From contig NZ_CP157875.1 in assembly GCF_040215105.1 (NCBI RefSeq), forward strand, positions 1,851,501 through 1,915,500: 64,000 nt of DNA. Direction: 5' to 3'. This stretch comes from Aeromonas veronii (GTDB lineage: Bacteria > Pseudomonadota > Gammaproteobacteria > Enterobacterales > Aeromonadaceae). Positions 7,311 to 19,073 of the stretch are shown here, in pieces. The notes under the pieces were generated by a model. It was not told where the DNA came from and searched no databases. It was given only the letters and a program-made list of their open reading frames with translations. Position 1 is the stretch's first letter; each line of letters begins with the position of its first letter. The position numbers and the translations under genes were made by a program.

Positions 7311-8888
7311 GGTCTTGCAGTGAATGCAGTTGGCTGCGTTGATCTGCAATCTGGGTTGGTTCTGTGTCCCTTGGGGCTCGGCCTCAATGATTTCGAAGAC
7401 CCCGGCGGGGCAGTAGCGTTGGGCGGGTTCGGCCCAGGTGGGCAGGTTGACGCTCACCGGTATGCTCGCGTCCTGCAACTTGAGGTGGCAGGGTTGATCC
7501 TCGTCATGGCTGGTGTTGGCGAGATAGACAGAGGAGAGCTTGTCAAAACTGAGTCTGCCGTCCGGCTTGGGGTAGGGGATGGCTTGACAGCGGCTGGCCA
7601 GGCGCAGCTGGCGATAGTCCGGCTCCTTGTCCAATAGCGTCACGGGGGAGCCCTTGCCCCAGAGCCGCTGCTCCAGCCAGTTGAAGGCCCCGCCCAACCA
7701 GGGGCCCCAGCGGTGCAGGGCGGCGCCGAAATTGCGGGCGGTCTTCAGCTCGCTTGCCAGCCAGCTCTGCTGCAGGGCATCGCCGAACTCGGCCAGATCC
7801 CGTCCTCCTTCATCCCCCCCACGCAGACGCATGGCGACAATGTCAGCCGCCAACATGCCGGACTTCATGGCGGTGTGGATGCCCTTGATGCGGGAAAAAT
7901 CCAGGGTGCCGGCATCGCAACCGATGAGCAGGCCGCCGGGAAAGTGCATGCGGGGCAGGGAGTGCCAGCCTCCCTTGGTGATGGCGCGGGCACCGTAGCT
8001 GATGCGCTCGCCTCCCGTCAGGGTCTGGGCAATGAGGGGATGGTGCTTGAGGCGCTGGAACTCGTCGAACGGGCTGAGCCAGGGATTCTGGTAGTTGAGA
8101 TCGACGATGAGACCCACCGCCACCAGGTTGTCCGCCAGGTGATAGAGGTAGAAGCCCCCCTGGCTCTTGTTGCCCCCATCCTCGGTGAGAGGCCAGCCGC
8201 TGCCGTGCAGCACCCGGCCGGGGTGGGACTGGTTGGCGGGAACCTGCCACAACTCCTTGAAACCGATGGCGTAGTGCTGCGGCTGGGCGCCGTTTTCCAG
8301 GTTGAACTCCTTGATGAGTTGCTTGCCGAGATGACCGCGAGCCCCCTCCGCGAACAGGGTGTAGCGGCCATGAAGCGCCATGCCGGGTACGTGATCCGCC
8401 TTGGGATTGCCGTCTCTGTCCAGCCCGAGATCGCCGGTGATCACCCCTCTGACCTTGCCCTCTTCCAGAATGAGCTCGCTGGCGGTGAAGCCGGGGTAGA
8501 TCTCGACCCCGAGGGCTTCGGCCTGCTTGCCCAGCCAGCGGCAGAGGTTGCCGAGGCTGATGATGTGACAGCCGTCGTTGTGCATGCGCGGTGGCACCGC
8601 CCAGTGGGGTAGTGACAGGGCGCGGCTTCCGTTTTGCAGGAGGTGCACCTGATCGTCGCTCACCGCCAACCCGAGGGGAGCCTCCTGCCAGCTGTCAGGC
8701 AGCAGCTCCCTGAGCGCGACGGGATCGAACAGGGCGCCGGAGAGCAGGTGGGCCCCCACTTCGGCCCCCTTTTCCAGCAGGCAGACCGACAGCGCCGGGC
8801 TTTGCTGCTTGAGGGCGATGGCGGCGCTGAGGCCCGCCGGGCCGCCACCGACGATGACGACATCAAATTCCATTGCTTCGCGTTCCAT
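7230..8888 (-). CDS. Electron transfer flavoprotein:ubiquinone oxidoreductase (ETF-QO)
   Basis: Membrane-associated iron-sulfur flavoprotein that passes electrons from reduced ETF to quinone. The 552-residue product has the FAD dinucleotide motif GGGPAG at 14-19, a second FAD segment (GCDAGTLDFSRIKGIHTAMKSG) and a C-terminal ferredoxin-like domain with cysteines 493, 521, 524 and 527 (CPAG and CIHCKTCDIKDP) for one 4Fe-4S cluster. It ends in the family's GGSGPNYPNM. I keep the ATG at 8888, preceded by AGAGG; the internal ATG at 8873 is possible. It is divergent from etfBA, its electron donor. Its last 27 codons are duplicated directly downstream. Confidence 0.96.
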   Translation of the reverse strand: MEREAMEFDVVIVGGGPAGLSAAIALKQQSPALSVCLLEKGAEVGAHLLSGALFDPVALRELLPDSWQEAPLGLAVSDDQVHLLQNGSRALSLPHWAVPPRMHNDGCHIISLGNLCRWLGKQAEALGVEIYPGFTASELILEEGKVRGVITGDLGLDRDGNPKADHVPGMALHGRYTLFAEGARGHLGKQLIKEFNLENGAQPQHYAIGFKELWQVPANQSHPGRVLHGSGWPLTEDGGNKSQGGFYLYHLADNLVAVGLIVDLNYQNPWLSPFDEFQRLKHHPLIAQTLTGGERISYGARAITKGGWHSLPRMHFPGGLLIGCDAGTLDFSRIKGIHTAMKSGMLAADIVAMRLRGGDEGGRDLAEFGDALQQSWLASELKTARNFGAALHRWGPWLGGAFNWLEQRLWGKGSPVTLLDKEPDYRQLRLASRCQAIPYPKPDGRLSFDKLSSVYLANTSHDEDQPCHLKLQDASIPVSVNLPTWAEPAQRYCPAGVFEIIEAEPQGTQNQPRLQINAANCIHCKTCDIKDPSQNILWTPPQGGSGPNYPNM

Positions 8889-8928
8889 CTTGCCTCTGTG
8901 CTCGACTTGGCCTAGGGTAGTGATGGTA

Positions 8929-8946
8929 GTTTACGTAAACGTAAAC
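8929..8946. promoter_or_regulatory. Perfect palindromic operator between ETF-QO gene and etfBA
   Basis: GTTTACGT-AA-ACGTAAAC, two perfect 8-base arms, in the 125-base divergent interval. From memory it resembles the ACGT-containing operators assigned to LiuR, the MerR-family regulator of branched-chain amino acid degradation in gammaproteobacteria. The palindrome is seen; the regulator is inferred. Confidence 0.65.
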
Positions 8947-9013
8947 CATTTTGTAAGCACTAACGCGCAAGTGGGCGCAATGGACTCACTCAACCGGTAC
9001 GAGGAAGACCGAC

Positions 9014-9766
9014 ATGAAGCTGCTGGTCGCTGTCAAACGGGTCGTTGACTTCAACGTCAAGATCCGGGTCAAGCAGGATGGCTCCGATGTGGAGCTCGCC
9101 AATGTGAAGATGGGCATCAACCCTTTCTGTGAGATCGCGGTGGAAGAGGGGGTGAGGCTGCGCGAAGCCGGGGTAGCGAGCGAGCTGATCGTGGTCACCT
9201 TCGGGCCAGAGGCCGCGGCCGAGCAACTGCGCCACGCCCTGGCTCTGGGGGCGGATCGGGCGCTTCACTACGTGAGCGACGAGACCCTGAGCCCCCTCAA
9301 GGTGGCGCAGGCATTGCAAAAATTGTGCGAGCAGGAGCAACCGGATCTGGTGCTGCTTGGCAAGCAATCCATTGATTCTGACAACAATCAGGTGGGCCAG
9401 ATGCTCGCCGCCCTCAACGACTGGCCCCTGGCCACTTTCGCCTCCGCCCTCAAGCTGGTTGAGGGAGAGCTGCAGGTGACCCGGGAGATTGACGGCGGGC
9501 TCGAAACCCTCGGCATGGGCCTGCCCGCCCTGGTGACAGTGGATCTGCGGCTCAACGAACCGCGCTTTGCCTCGCTCCCCAACATCATGAAGGCCAAGCG
9601 CAAGCCCCTGGAGAGCCAACCCCTGGCGGCTCTGGGTCTGGATACCCAAAGCGAGATCCGTGTACTCGGGGTGATGGCCCCCCCGGTGCGCAGTGCAGGA
9701 GTGCGGGTCGGCTCGGTGGACGAGCTGCTAAGCAAACTCAAGAACGAAGCCAAGGTGCTGCCATGA
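9014..9766 (+). CDS. etfB: Electron transfer flavoprotein subunit beta
   Basis: Small subunit of the soluble heterodimeric ETF that collects electrons from acyl-CoA dehydrogenases; this subunit binds AMP structurally. The 250-residue product opens MKLLVAVKRVVDFNVKIRVK and contains KMGINPFCEIAVEEGVRL and the family region LVLLGKQSIDSDNNQVGQMLA. GAGGAAG lies 8 bases before the ATG. The stop codon overlaps the etfA start (ATGA), which implies translational coupling. The palindrome at 8929-8946 probably controls it together with the divergent ETF-QO gene. Confidence 0.96.
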   Translation: MKLLVAVKRVVDFNVKIRVKQDGSDVELANVKMGINPFCEIAVEEGVRLREAGVASELIVVTFGPEAAAEQLRHALALGADRALHYVSDETLSPLKVAQALQKLCEQEQPDLVLLGKQSIDSDNNQVGQMLAALNDWPLATFASALKLVEGELQVTREIDGGLETLGMGLPALVTVDLRLNEPRFASLPNIMKAKRKPLESQPLAALGLDTQSEIRVLGVMAPPVRSAGVRVGSVDELLSKLKNEAKVLP

Positions 9767-10692
9767 GCGTACTCATCATTGCCGAACATCATCAGGGCCA
9801 GTTGGCCGACAGCGTCGCCCGCGTAGTGGCGGCGGCCGGGCCACTCGGCGGCGAGGTGCACCTGCTGCTGCTGGGTCAGGGATTGACCGAGGCGGGGGAG
9901 CAGGCCGCCCGCTTGCAGGGGGTGGACAGGGTGCTGCTGGCCGAACACCCCATGCTGGCGGAGGGGCTCAATGACGGGGTGGACGCCCTGCTGGCTCCGC
10001 TGGCGCGGGATTATCAACACTGCCTGATGGCGGCGAGCAGCCAGGGCAAGGATCTGCTGCCGCGGGTGGCGGCCAGGCTCGGGGTGGAGATGATCTCCGA
10101 GGTAACGGCCATCGAGTCCGCCGATACCTTCCTGCGTCCCATCTATGCGGGCAACGCCATCGCCAGGGTGACAAGCTCGGCGGCCATCAAGGTGCTCAGC
10201 ATCCGGGCGAGCGCCTTTGACGGGGCAGGGCAGGGCACCAGTGTGGCCACCATTTCGTCAGTGCCCGTGCCCGAGATCCGCTGCAGGACCCGCCTTATCG
10301 AGCGGCGGGCGGTACGATCCGCACGTCCCGAGCTCGGCGCGGCGCGGGTGGTGGTCTCAGGGGGCAGGGCACTGGGTTCGAAAGCGCAGTTCGCCCTCAT
10401 CGAGGCGCTGGCAGACAAGCTGGGGGCGGCGGTCGGTGCCTCCCGGGCGGCGGTGGACGCGGGTTTTGTCGCCAACGATCTGCAGGTGGGTCAGACCGGC
10501 AAGATAGTGGCGCCCGAGCTCTATATTGCGGTCGGCATCTCGGGGGCCATCCAGCACCTGGCGGGGATGAAGGAGTCCAAGGTGATCGTCGCCATCAACA
10601 AGGATGCGGAGGCCCCCATCTTCCAGGTGGCGGATTACGGTCTGGTGGGGGATCTCTTCACTTTGTTGCCGGAGCTCACCGCCAAGCTGTGA
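9763..10692 (+). CDS. etfA: Electron transfer flavoprotein subunit alpha
   Basis: FAD-binding subunit of ETF. The 309-residue product has the N-terminal nucleotide-like domain and the C-terminal FAD domain with [11 protein letters not shown] and the ETF alpha signature [20 protein letters not shown], then [12 protein letters not shown]. It overlaps etfB by 4 bases. The end [19 protein letters not shown] matches the family. A strong terminator follows about 80 bases downstream, closing the two-gene operon. Confidence 0.96.
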   Translation: MSVLIIAEHHQGQLADSVARVVAAAGPLGGEVHLLLLGQGLTEAGEQAARLQGVDRVLLAEHPMLAEGLNDGVDALLAPLARDYQHCLMAASSQGKDLLPRVAARLGVEMISEVTAIESADTFLRPIYAGNAIARVTSSAAIKVLSIRASAFDGAGQGTSVATISSVPVPEIRCRTRLIERRAVRSARPELGAARVVVSGGRALGSKAQFALIEALADKLGAAVGASRAAVDAGFVANDLQVGQTGKIVAPELYIAVGISGAIQHLAGMKESKVIVAINKDAEAPIFQVADYGLVGDLFTLLPELTAKL

Positions 10693-10772
10693 TGCGCTGA
10701 CATGATGCTGTCAAAAGGGGCATGACTGCGCGTTTATGCCAGCAGTCGGCCATTTATCTGCATGTTCTCTGC

Positions 10773-10798
10773 AAGCCCTGACCCGTTCAGGGCTTTTC
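10773..10798 (+). terminator. Terminator of etfBA
   Basis: AAGCCCTGA / TCAGGGCTT stem with a CCCGT loop and T-run. Confidence 0.7.
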
Positions 10799-10928
10799 TG
10801 CTGCCAAGGGGGGGCATGCCTGCCCAAAAAGGGTGCGCCAGATCCCAAAAAGCCTTTGCCCCCACCGGGGCCTCTCGTGTAAAACCGTTCGAGTCGTCAT
10901 TCACACTCAGCCATTCACGGAAAGCGTC

Positions 10929-12017
10929 ATGAGCAAACCGATTTACAACTTCTGCGCCGGCCCCGCCATGTTGCCGGTCGAAGTCATGGAGCGCGCCCAG
11001 CGCGAATTTTGTAACTTCCAGGGGCTGGGAGCCTCGGTCATGGAGCTTTCCCATCGCGGCAAGCCCTATATGGCGGTCGCCGAGAAGGCCGAGGCCGATC
11101 TGCGCGACCTGCTGGCGGTGCCGGACAACTACAAGGTGCTGTTCATGCACGGCGGTGGCCGTGGCCAGTTCTCCGCCGTGCCCATGAACCTGCTGGGCGG
11201 CGCGAATAAAAAAGCCGACTATCTGCTGACCGGGGTCTGGGCCGCGAGTGCGGTGGACGAGGCCCGCAAGTTCGGCGACATCCAGACCGTCGAGGGGGTC
11301 GCCAAGAACGCAGAAGGGGTCAGTCACCTGCTGCCGGCCCCGGCATTTCGTGCCGATGCGGCCTATGTGCACTACTGCCCGAACGAAACCATCGATGGCA
11401 TCGAGATGTTCGACATCCCGGCCACAGGATCTGTGCCCCTGGTGGCGGATCTCTCCTCCACCATCCTCTCCCGTCCCCTCGATGTCAGTCGTTTCGGCGT
11501 CATCTATGCCGGTGCGCAGAAGAACATAGGGCCATCCGGGCTCGCTATCGCCATCGTGCGCGACGATCTGCTGAACCAGGCGCGCGCCGACGTGCCTTCC
11601 ATCTTCGACTATCAGCTCACCGCCAAGAACGACTCCATGTTCAACACGCCGCCAACCTACGCCTGGTACCTGGCCGGCTTGGTGTTCGAGTGGCTCAAAG
11701 AGCAGGGCGGTCTGGCGGCCATGGAGGCGCGCAACAAGGAGAAGGCCGATTTCCTCTACGGCTATCTCGATGACTCCAGCTTCTATGGCAACAAGGTGGA
11801 TGCGGCCTGCCGCTCCCGCATGAACGTGCCATTCCAGCTCAAGAACGAAGCGCTGGACAAGCTGTTCCTGGCCGAGTCGGAGGCCGCCGGCCTGCTGGCG
11901 CTCAAGGGGCACCGCATCGTCGGTGGCATGCGTGCCAGCCTCTACAACGCCATGCCGCTGGAAGGGGTCAAGGCCCTGGTGAGCTTTATGGACGGTTTTG
12001 CCAAGCGCCACGGTTGA
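10929..12017 (+). CDS. serC: Phosphoserine aminotransferase
   Basis: PLP enzyme that converts 3-phosphohydroxypyruvate to phosphoserine and also serves pyridoxal phosphate synthesis. The 362-residue product opens [16 protein letters not shown], has the phosphate-binding HGGGRGQF region (74-81) and the PLP lysine K198 in [13 protein letters not shown] 10929 is preceded by GGAAAG; the 32-codon extension upstream is not conserved-looking. In many enteric bacteria serC is co-transcribed with aroA, but here a strong terminator and 170 bases separate them. Confidence 0.97.
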   Translation: MSKPIYNFCAGPAMLPVEVMERAQREFCNFQGLGASVMELSHRGKPYMAVAEKAEADLRDLLAVPDNYKVLFMHGGGRGQFSAVPMNLLGGANKKADYLLTGVWAASAVDEARKFGDIQTVEGVAKNAEGVSHLLPAPAFRADAAYVHYCPNETIDGIEMFDIPATGSVPLVADLSSTILSRPLDVSRFGVIYAGAQKNIGPSGLAIAIVRDDLLNQARADVPSIFDYQLTAKNDSMFNTPPTYAWYLAGLVFEWLKEQGGLAAMEARNKEKADFLYGYLDDSSFYGNKVDAACRSRMNVPFQLKNEALDKLFLAESEAAGLLALKGHRIVGGMRASLYNAMPLEGVKALVSFMDGFAKRHG

Positions 12018-12036
12018 GGCGTTTTCCCCATCGTGA

Positions 12037-12067
12037 GGCGCCGGGGACTCCCCGGCGTCTGTTTTTG
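12037..12067 (+). terminator. Terminator between serC and aroA
   Basis: GGCGCCGGGG / CCCCGGCGTC stem with ACT loop, followed by TGTTTTT, 20 bases after the serC stop. Confidence 0.75.
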
Positions 12068-12187
12068 CAGAGGATCCTGACCTTTGTGCCCCCAGCCCCG
12101 TATTTGTGCCAAGCGCGGTATTGCCGCACAGGGGCGAGGCTGTTAACGTCCGGTCAGGTGATTTATTTGAGGTCGTACAGGAAGTCT

Positions 12188-13471
12188 ATGAATTCGTTGC
12201 GTCTGGAACCCATCTCTCGCGTGGCCGGTGTCGTCAATCTGCCTGGCTCCAAAAGTGTCTCTAACCGTGCCCTGTTGCTGGCGGCCCTGGCCCGCGGCAC
12301 CACCCGGTTGACCAACCTGCTCGACAGCGATGACATCCGTCACATGCTGGCGGCCCTGACCCAGCTCGGGGTCAAGTACAAGCTGTCTGCCGACAAGACC
12401 GAATGTACGGTGCACGGCCTTGGCCGCAGCTTTGCGGTGAAGGATCCGGTCAATCTGTTCCTCGGCAATGCCGGTACCGCCATGCGCCCCCTCTGCGCCG
12501 CGCTCTGTCTGGGTTCCGGTGAATACATGCTGGGCGGCGAGCCGCGCATGGAGGAGCGTCCCATCGGTCATCTGGTGGATGCCCTGCGCGAAGCCGGTGC
12601 CCATATCCAGTACCTGAAAAAAGACGGGTTCCCGCCCCTGGTGGTGGATGCCAAGGGGCTCTGGGGCGGCGACGTCCATATCGACGGATCCGTCTCCAGC
12701 CAGTTCCTGACGGCGTTTTTGATGGCGGCCCCCATGGCGGCCGGCGACACCCGCATCCACATCAAGGGGGAGCTGGTCTCCAAGCCCTACATCGACATCA
12801 CCCTGCACATCATGAAGCAGTTTGGCGTGGTCATCGAACACGACGACTACAAGCTGTTCTACATCAAGGGCAACCAGACCTATGTCAGCCCAGGTGACTT
12901 CCTGGTGGAAGGGGATGCCTCCAGCGCCTCTTACTTCCTCGCCGCCGGCGCCATCAAGGGCAAAGTGCGGGTGACCGGCATCGGCAAGCACAGCATCCAG
13001 GGGGATATTCACTTCGCCGACGTGCTGGAGAAGATGGGCGCCCGCATCACCTGGGGGGATGATTTCATCGAGGCCGAGCAGGCTCCCCTGCACGGCATCG
13101 ACATGGACATGAACCAGATCCCGGATGCGGCCATGACCATCGCCACCACGGCGCTGTTTGCCGAGGGGCTCACCTCCATTCGCAATATCTACAACTGGCG
13201 GGTGAAGGAGACGGATCGTCTGCACGCCATGGCCACCGAGCTACGCAAACTGGGTGTGGAAGTGGAGGAGGGGCATGACTTCATCACCGTCACTCCGCCT
13301 GCCAGCCTCAAGCATGCGGCCATCGACACCTACAACGATCACCGCATCGCCATGTGCTTCTCCCTGGTGGCCCTGTCCGATACGGCGGTGACCATCAATG
13401 ATCCGGGTTGTACCTCCAAGACCTTCCCGGATTACTTCGACAAGCTGGCGGGGATCAGCCAGGCCGTCTGA
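12188..13471 (+). CDS. aroA: 5-enolpyruvylshikimate-3-phosphate synthase
   Basis: Shikimate pathway step that joins PEP to shikimate 3-phosphate. The 427-residue product starts [14 protein letters not shown] and has the substrate-binding [18 protein letters not shown] (K22), the class I signature [17 protein letters not shown], and [14 protein letters not shown]. Near the C-terminus [17 protein letters not shown] is conserved. The start at 12188 aligns with the E. coli protein; the open frame begins in the serC terminator region, so a separate promoter is expected in 12068-12187. The motif set is that of the glyphosate-sensitive class. Confidence 0.97.
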   Translation: MNSLRLEPISRVAGVVNLPGSKSVSNRALLLAALARGTTRLTNLLDSDDIRHMLAALTQLGVKYKLSADKTECTVHGLGRSFAVKDPVNLFLGNAGTAMRPLCAALCLGSGEYMLGGEPRMEERPIGHLVDALREAGAHIQYLKKDGFPPLVVDAKGLWGGDVHIDGSVSSQFLTAFLMAAPMAAGDTRIHIKGELVSKPYIDITLHIMKQFGVVIEHDDYKLFYIKGNQTYVSPGDFLVEGDASSASYFLAAGAIKGKVRVTGIGKHSIQGDIHFADVLEKMGARITWGDDFIEAEQAPLHGIDMDMNQIPDAAMTIATTALFAEGLTSIRNIYNWRVKETDRLHAMATELRKLGVEVEEGHDFITVTPPASLKHAAIDTYNDHRIAMCFSLVALSDTAVTINDPGCTSKTFPDYFDKLAGISQAV

Positions 13472-13490
13472 TCTCATGCTCGTTGTCATC

Positions 13491-13524
13491 CAAGAGGCCC
13501 GCCACCGTGCGGGCCTCTTGCTTT
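13491..13524 (+). terminator. Terminator of aroA
   Basis: Perfect 12-bp stem CAAGAGGCCCGC / GCGGGCCTCTTG with a 6-base loop, followed by CTTTCC, 20 bases after the aroA stop. Confidence 0.75.
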
Positions 13525-13566
13525 CCCGCATGCCAATAGCAGCATTGCAACAACTTGCAAGGTTAG

Positions 13567-13608
13567 TTGCAAAAATACTTTGTTGAGGCATGTAATTTTC
13601 TATTTACA
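13567..13608 (+). promoter_or_regulatory. aroG promoter with overlapping TyrR box
   Basis: TGTAATTTTCTATTTACA (13591-13608) matches 11 of 12 fixed positions of the TyrR box TGTAAA-N6-TTTACA. It overlaps a candidate -10 TGTAAT (13591-13596) that stands 18 bases after a -35-like TTGCAA (13567-13572), the geometry expected for repression by TyrR. Confidence 0.7.
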
Positions 13609-13671
13609 CCCTTTCGATAGAGGAATAGATTGGGATCACTCAATCGCAGTCATTTAGCAGGAAGTATGGTC

Positions 13672-14727
13672 ATGCAGCATCAAACCGACGACGTTAGAAT
13701 CAAAGAAATCAAAGAGTTATTGCCCCCGGTTGCGGTGCTCGAGAAATTTCCGGCGACCGAGAACGCCTCACAGACCGTGTTTGAATCCCGCCAGGCCATT
13801 CATCAGATCCTGGCCGGTGAAGATCAACGTCTGCTGGTGGTGATCGGCCCCTGCTCCATCCATGATCCGGTCGCCGCACTGGAATATGGCAAGCGCCTCA
13901 AGGTGTTGCGTGACGAGCTCAAGGGCGAGCTGGAAATCGTGATGCGGGTCTACTTCGAGAAGCCGCGCACCACCGTGGGCTGGAAGGGGCTCATCAACGA
14001 CCCTTACCTCGACAACAGCTGCCAGATCAACGACGGCCTGCGCATCGGCCGCAAGCTGCTGCTGGATCTCAACGACATGGGGCTGCCCACCGCCTCCGAA
14101 TTCCTCGACATGATCACCCCGCAGTACATGGCGGATCTGATGAGCTGGGGGGCCATCGGCGCCCGCACCACCGAATCCCAGGTTCACCGTGAGCTCGCCT
14201 CCGGCCTCTCCTGCCCGGTGGGCTTCAAGAACGGTACCGACGGCACCATCAAGGTGGCCATCGACGCCATCGGTGCCGCCAGCGCCCCGCACCACTTCCT
14301 GTCGGTGACCAAGTTCGGCCACTCCGCCATCGTCTCCACCGCGGGCAACCCGGATTGCCACATCATCCTGCGCGGCGGCCGCGAGCCAAACTACAGCGCC
14401 GCCCATGTGAGCGAGGTGGTGAAGGGGCTGGACAAGGCCGGTCTGCCACAGAAGGTGATGATCGACTTCAGTCACGCCAACAGCAGCAAGCAGTTCAAGA
14501 ACCAGATGCGGGTAGCCGAGGACGTGGCCGACCAGCTGCGCGGTGGCAGCCAGGCGGTGTTCGGGGTCATGGTGGAGAGCCATCTGGTGGAAGGACGCCA
14601 GGATCTGGTGGAGGGCTGCGAGCTCACCTTCGGCCAGAGCATCACGGATGCCTGCATCAGCTGGGATGACACCGAGGTGTTGCTGCACAATCTGGCCGAT
14701 GCGGTGGCCACCCGCAACGCAGGCTGA
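13672..14727 (+). CDS. aroG: 3-deoxy-7-phosphoheptulonate synthase, AroG type
   Basis: First step of aromatic amino acid synthesis, joining PEP and erythrose 4-phosphate. The 351-residue product follows E. coli AroG closely, with metal-binding C61 in GPCSIHDP, the KPRTTVGWKGLINDP region and GGREPNYSA. D6, D7, D146 and P150 sit where AroG has its phenylalanine feedback site, so the Phe-sensitive isozyme is the best assignment. I prefer ATG 13672 to ATG 13666: AGGA is then 9 bases upstream and the N-terminus aligns with AroG. A TyrR box covers the promoter. Confidence 0.95.
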   Translation: MQHQTDDVRIKEIKELLPPVAVLEKFPATENASQTVFESRQAIHQILAGEDQRLLVVIGPCSIHDPVAALEYGKRLKVLRDELKGELEIVMRVYFEKPRTTVGWKGLINDPYLDNSCQINDGLRIGRKLLLDLNDMGLPTASEFLDMITPQYMADLMSWGAIGARTTESQVHRELASGLSCPVGFKNGTDGTIKVAIDAIGAASAPHHFLSVTKFGHSAIVSTAGNPDCHIILRGGREPNYSAAHVSEVVKGLDKAGLPQKVMIDFSHANSSKQFKNQMRVAEDVADQLRGGSQAVFGVMVESHLVEGRQDLVEGCELTFGQSITDACISWDDTEVLLHNLADAVATRNAG

Positions 14728-14777
14728 GGGAGATGCTGTCAGGCCGATAGCGCCCGGGCGATCACACCACTGGCAAC

Positions 14778-14807
14778 AAAAAGCGCGACCCTGGGTCGCG
14801 CTTTTTT
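14778..14807. terminator. Bidirectional terminator between aroG and ygdQ-like gene
   Basis: AAGCGCGACC / GGTCGCGCTT stem flanked by A5 on the left and T6 on the right, between convergent genes. Confidence 0.8.
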
Positions 14808-14843
14808 ATGGGGCCGCTCATGGTGCCAGGGGGCTGTGCGTGC

Positions 14844-15566
<723 letters not shown>

Positions 15567-15682
15567 GATTGAACCTTGGTTGAACAGTGGTTGACGATTG
15601 AAACAGCGCATTCTAGCAGGCGGACCTGACTTGTCCCAGCGCGCCGAACAGATAAAATGGCGGCGTCCAGAGGGAGAAAAAC

Positions 15683-16795
15683 ATGTTTCGTTTAGGGCTT
15701 ATTATCAACCCGGTCGCCGGCATTGGCGGGGCCGTGGGGCTCAAGGGCAGTGACGGCGTGGTGGCCGAGGCGCTGGCGCGGGGTGCAGTCCCAAAAGCCC
15801 GGGAGCGGGCTCGTCAGGCCCTGCTGCCCCTGTGTGGCCTGAGCCAACCCTTCGAACTGTTGACGGTCGGGGGGGAGATGGGGGGCGAGCTGGCCGCGTC
15901 GCTGCAACTGCCCCATACCATCGTGCATCAGCCAGCCTCCCCGAGCAGCGCCGCCGACACCCGCATCGCAGCCGCCCTGCTGCGCGATGCCGAGGTGGAT
16001 CTGCTGCTGTTCGCCGGTGGCGACGGTACCGCCCGGGACATCTGCGCCGCGGTGGGGGAGTCCTGCCACGTGCTCGGCATCCCGGCGGGGTGCAAGATCC
16101 ACTCCGGGGTCTACGGGGTTACCCCCGCCGCCAGCGGCCGGGTGGTCGCCAGGATGATCGCCGGTGAACTGCTGAGTCTCATCGACGCCGAGGTGGTGGA
16201 CATCGACGAGGAGGCGTTCCGGGCCGGCAAGGTGCGGGCGCGCCACTATGGCCAGATGCAGGTGCCCGGGGATCTGCGCTACGTGCAGGCCACCAAGCAG
16301 GGCGGGCGGGAGTCCGAGGCGCTGGTGCTCGCCGATCTCGCCGCCGGCGTGGTGGAGGAGATGGAGCCCGACACCCTCTATTTGATGGGCTCCGGCAGCA
16401 CGGTGGCTGCCTGCATGGGGGAGCTGGGTCTGGAAAATACCCTGCTCGGTGTGGATCTGGTGGAAAATGGCCGGCTTATCGGGCAGGATCTGTCCGCCAC
16501 CGAGATCCTGACCCGGATCCGTGGCCGTCGCTGCCGCCTGATCATCACCCTGATCGGTGGCCAGGGACATCTGTTCGGGCGCGGAAATCAGCAACTGAGT
16601 CCAGAGGTGATCCGGACCGTCGGACGCGAGCACATCCAGGTGCTCGCTACCAAAGCCAAGCTGGCGGCACTCGATGGCCGTCCGCTGCTGGTGGATACCG
16701 ATGACCCGGCACTGAACCGGTCGTTAAGTGGTTATCTGCGCATAACCACCGGATACAAGGATCAGGTCATCTACCCGGTGGCCAACCCGGAATAG
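15683..16795 (+). CDS. ATP-NAD kinase-like (ATP-NAD/AcoX family) protein
   Basis: 370 residues. The N-terminus FRLGLIINPVAGIGG and the FAGGDGTARDI motif (about 112-122) are hallmarks of the NAD kinase / diacylglycerol kinase fold, where GGDGT binds the nucleotide. Later LIGGQGHLFGRGNQQLSPEVI is typical of the ATP-NAD/AcoX subgroup. It is longer than canonical NadK (about 290), and its true phosphoacceptor is not established. AGAGGGAGA precedes the ATG. A short hairpin and yfcL follow. Confidence 0.82.
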   Translation: MFRLGLIINPVAGIGGAVGLKGSDGVVAEALARGAVPKARERARQALLPLCGLSQPFELLTVGGEMGGELAASLQLPHTIVHQPASPSSAADTRIAAALLRDAEVDLLLFAGGDGTARDICAAVGESCHVLGIPAGCKIHSGVYGVTPAASGRVVARMIAGELLSLIDAEVVDIDEEAFRAGKVRARHYGQMQVPGDLRYVQATKQGGRESEALVLADLAAGVVEEMEPDTLYLMGSGSTVAACMGELGLENTLLGVDLVENGRLIGQDLSATEILTRIRGRRCRLIITLIGGQGHLFGRGNQQLSPEVIRTVGREHIQVLATKAKLAALDGRPLLVDTDDPALNRSLSGYLRITTGYKDQVIYPVANPE

Positions 16796-16830
16796 GACAT
16801 CAAGGATGCGGCTGGCCTGGCGCCAGAGAG

Positions 16831-16855
16831 CCGCGATCAACCGGATCGCGGTTCC
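16831..16855 (+). terminator. Hairpin after ATP-NAD kinase-like gene
   Basis: CCGCGATC / GATCGCGG stem, 5-base loop, then TTCC. Only a short T-run, so efficiency is uncertain. Confidence 0.4.
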
Positions 16856-16903
16856 ACTCCCCGAATTATTTTGCCGGCAACCCCGGAAATGAGGCTGCGT
16901 TAA

Positions 16904-17182
16904 ATGACGATTCACGATTTTGAACACAAGTTGTTGGGACTGATCGACGCCATGGTCGCCACGGCCAGCGAAGACGAGCTGTTTGCGGGTGGCTACCTGC
17001 GCGGTCATATCTCCCTCGCCGTCGCCCGGGCCGAGCTGGAGGGCAAGACCCTGGTGCGGGACGTGAAGAGCTATGTGTTGCGTAGCCTGAACGAAGCCAT
17101 CCTGCAGGGAGAGCTCTCCGAGCAGGACGAGGAGCTGGTGCAGGATATGTGGAAACGGCTGCAACAACAGGTAGAAGCTTGA
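16904..17182 (+). CDS. yfcL: YfcL family protein
   Basis: Small soluble protein of 92 residues that aligns along its length with E. coli YfcL: MTIHDFEHKLLGLIDAMV, then ASEDELFAGGYLRGHISLA and LSEQDEELVQDMWKRLQQQ. It is mostly helical and acidic, without a signal peptide or cysteine motif. Its function is unknown. It lies 108 bases after the kinase-like gene and 99 before an acyl-CoA synthetase. Confidence 0.85.
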   Translation: MTIHDFEHKLLGLIDAMVATASEDELFAGGYLRGHISLAVARAELEGKTLVRDVKSYVLRSLNEAILQGELSEQDEELVQDMWKRLQQQVEA

Positions 17183-17281
17183 TCCCATTCGCAGTTCAAA
17201 CACAAGTTTGAGTTTTCTGCTTCCCTGATTGTTATCAAAAGGTTAATAATGAGTCTTGCCTTTTGTTTCAGGGAATAAACC

Positions 17282-18946
<1,665 letters not shown>

Positions 18947-19026
18947 CTGGCCGCTGTGGCGGGCTTGCCACGCCCGGCAGGCATTTGGAAAATCACTAAC
19001 AAGCCGCAGCGTATTTGAAAATTAAA

Positions 19027-19060
19027 TGAAGAAGGGGAGCCATGGGCTCCCCTTCTTGCG
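19027..19060. terminator. Bidirectional terminator between acyl-CoA synthetase gene and cdd
   Basis: GAAGGGGAGCC / GGCTCCCCTTC, an 11-bp stem with ATG loop, flanked by AT-rich sequence on the left and TTG on the right. Confidence 0.65.
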
Positions 19061-19073
19061 TTCAACGGGCCTA

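Noticed and set aside
10734..12011. 425-codon minus-strand open frame
   Set aside because: Complement of serC, which has full catalytic motifs; the opposite frame has none.
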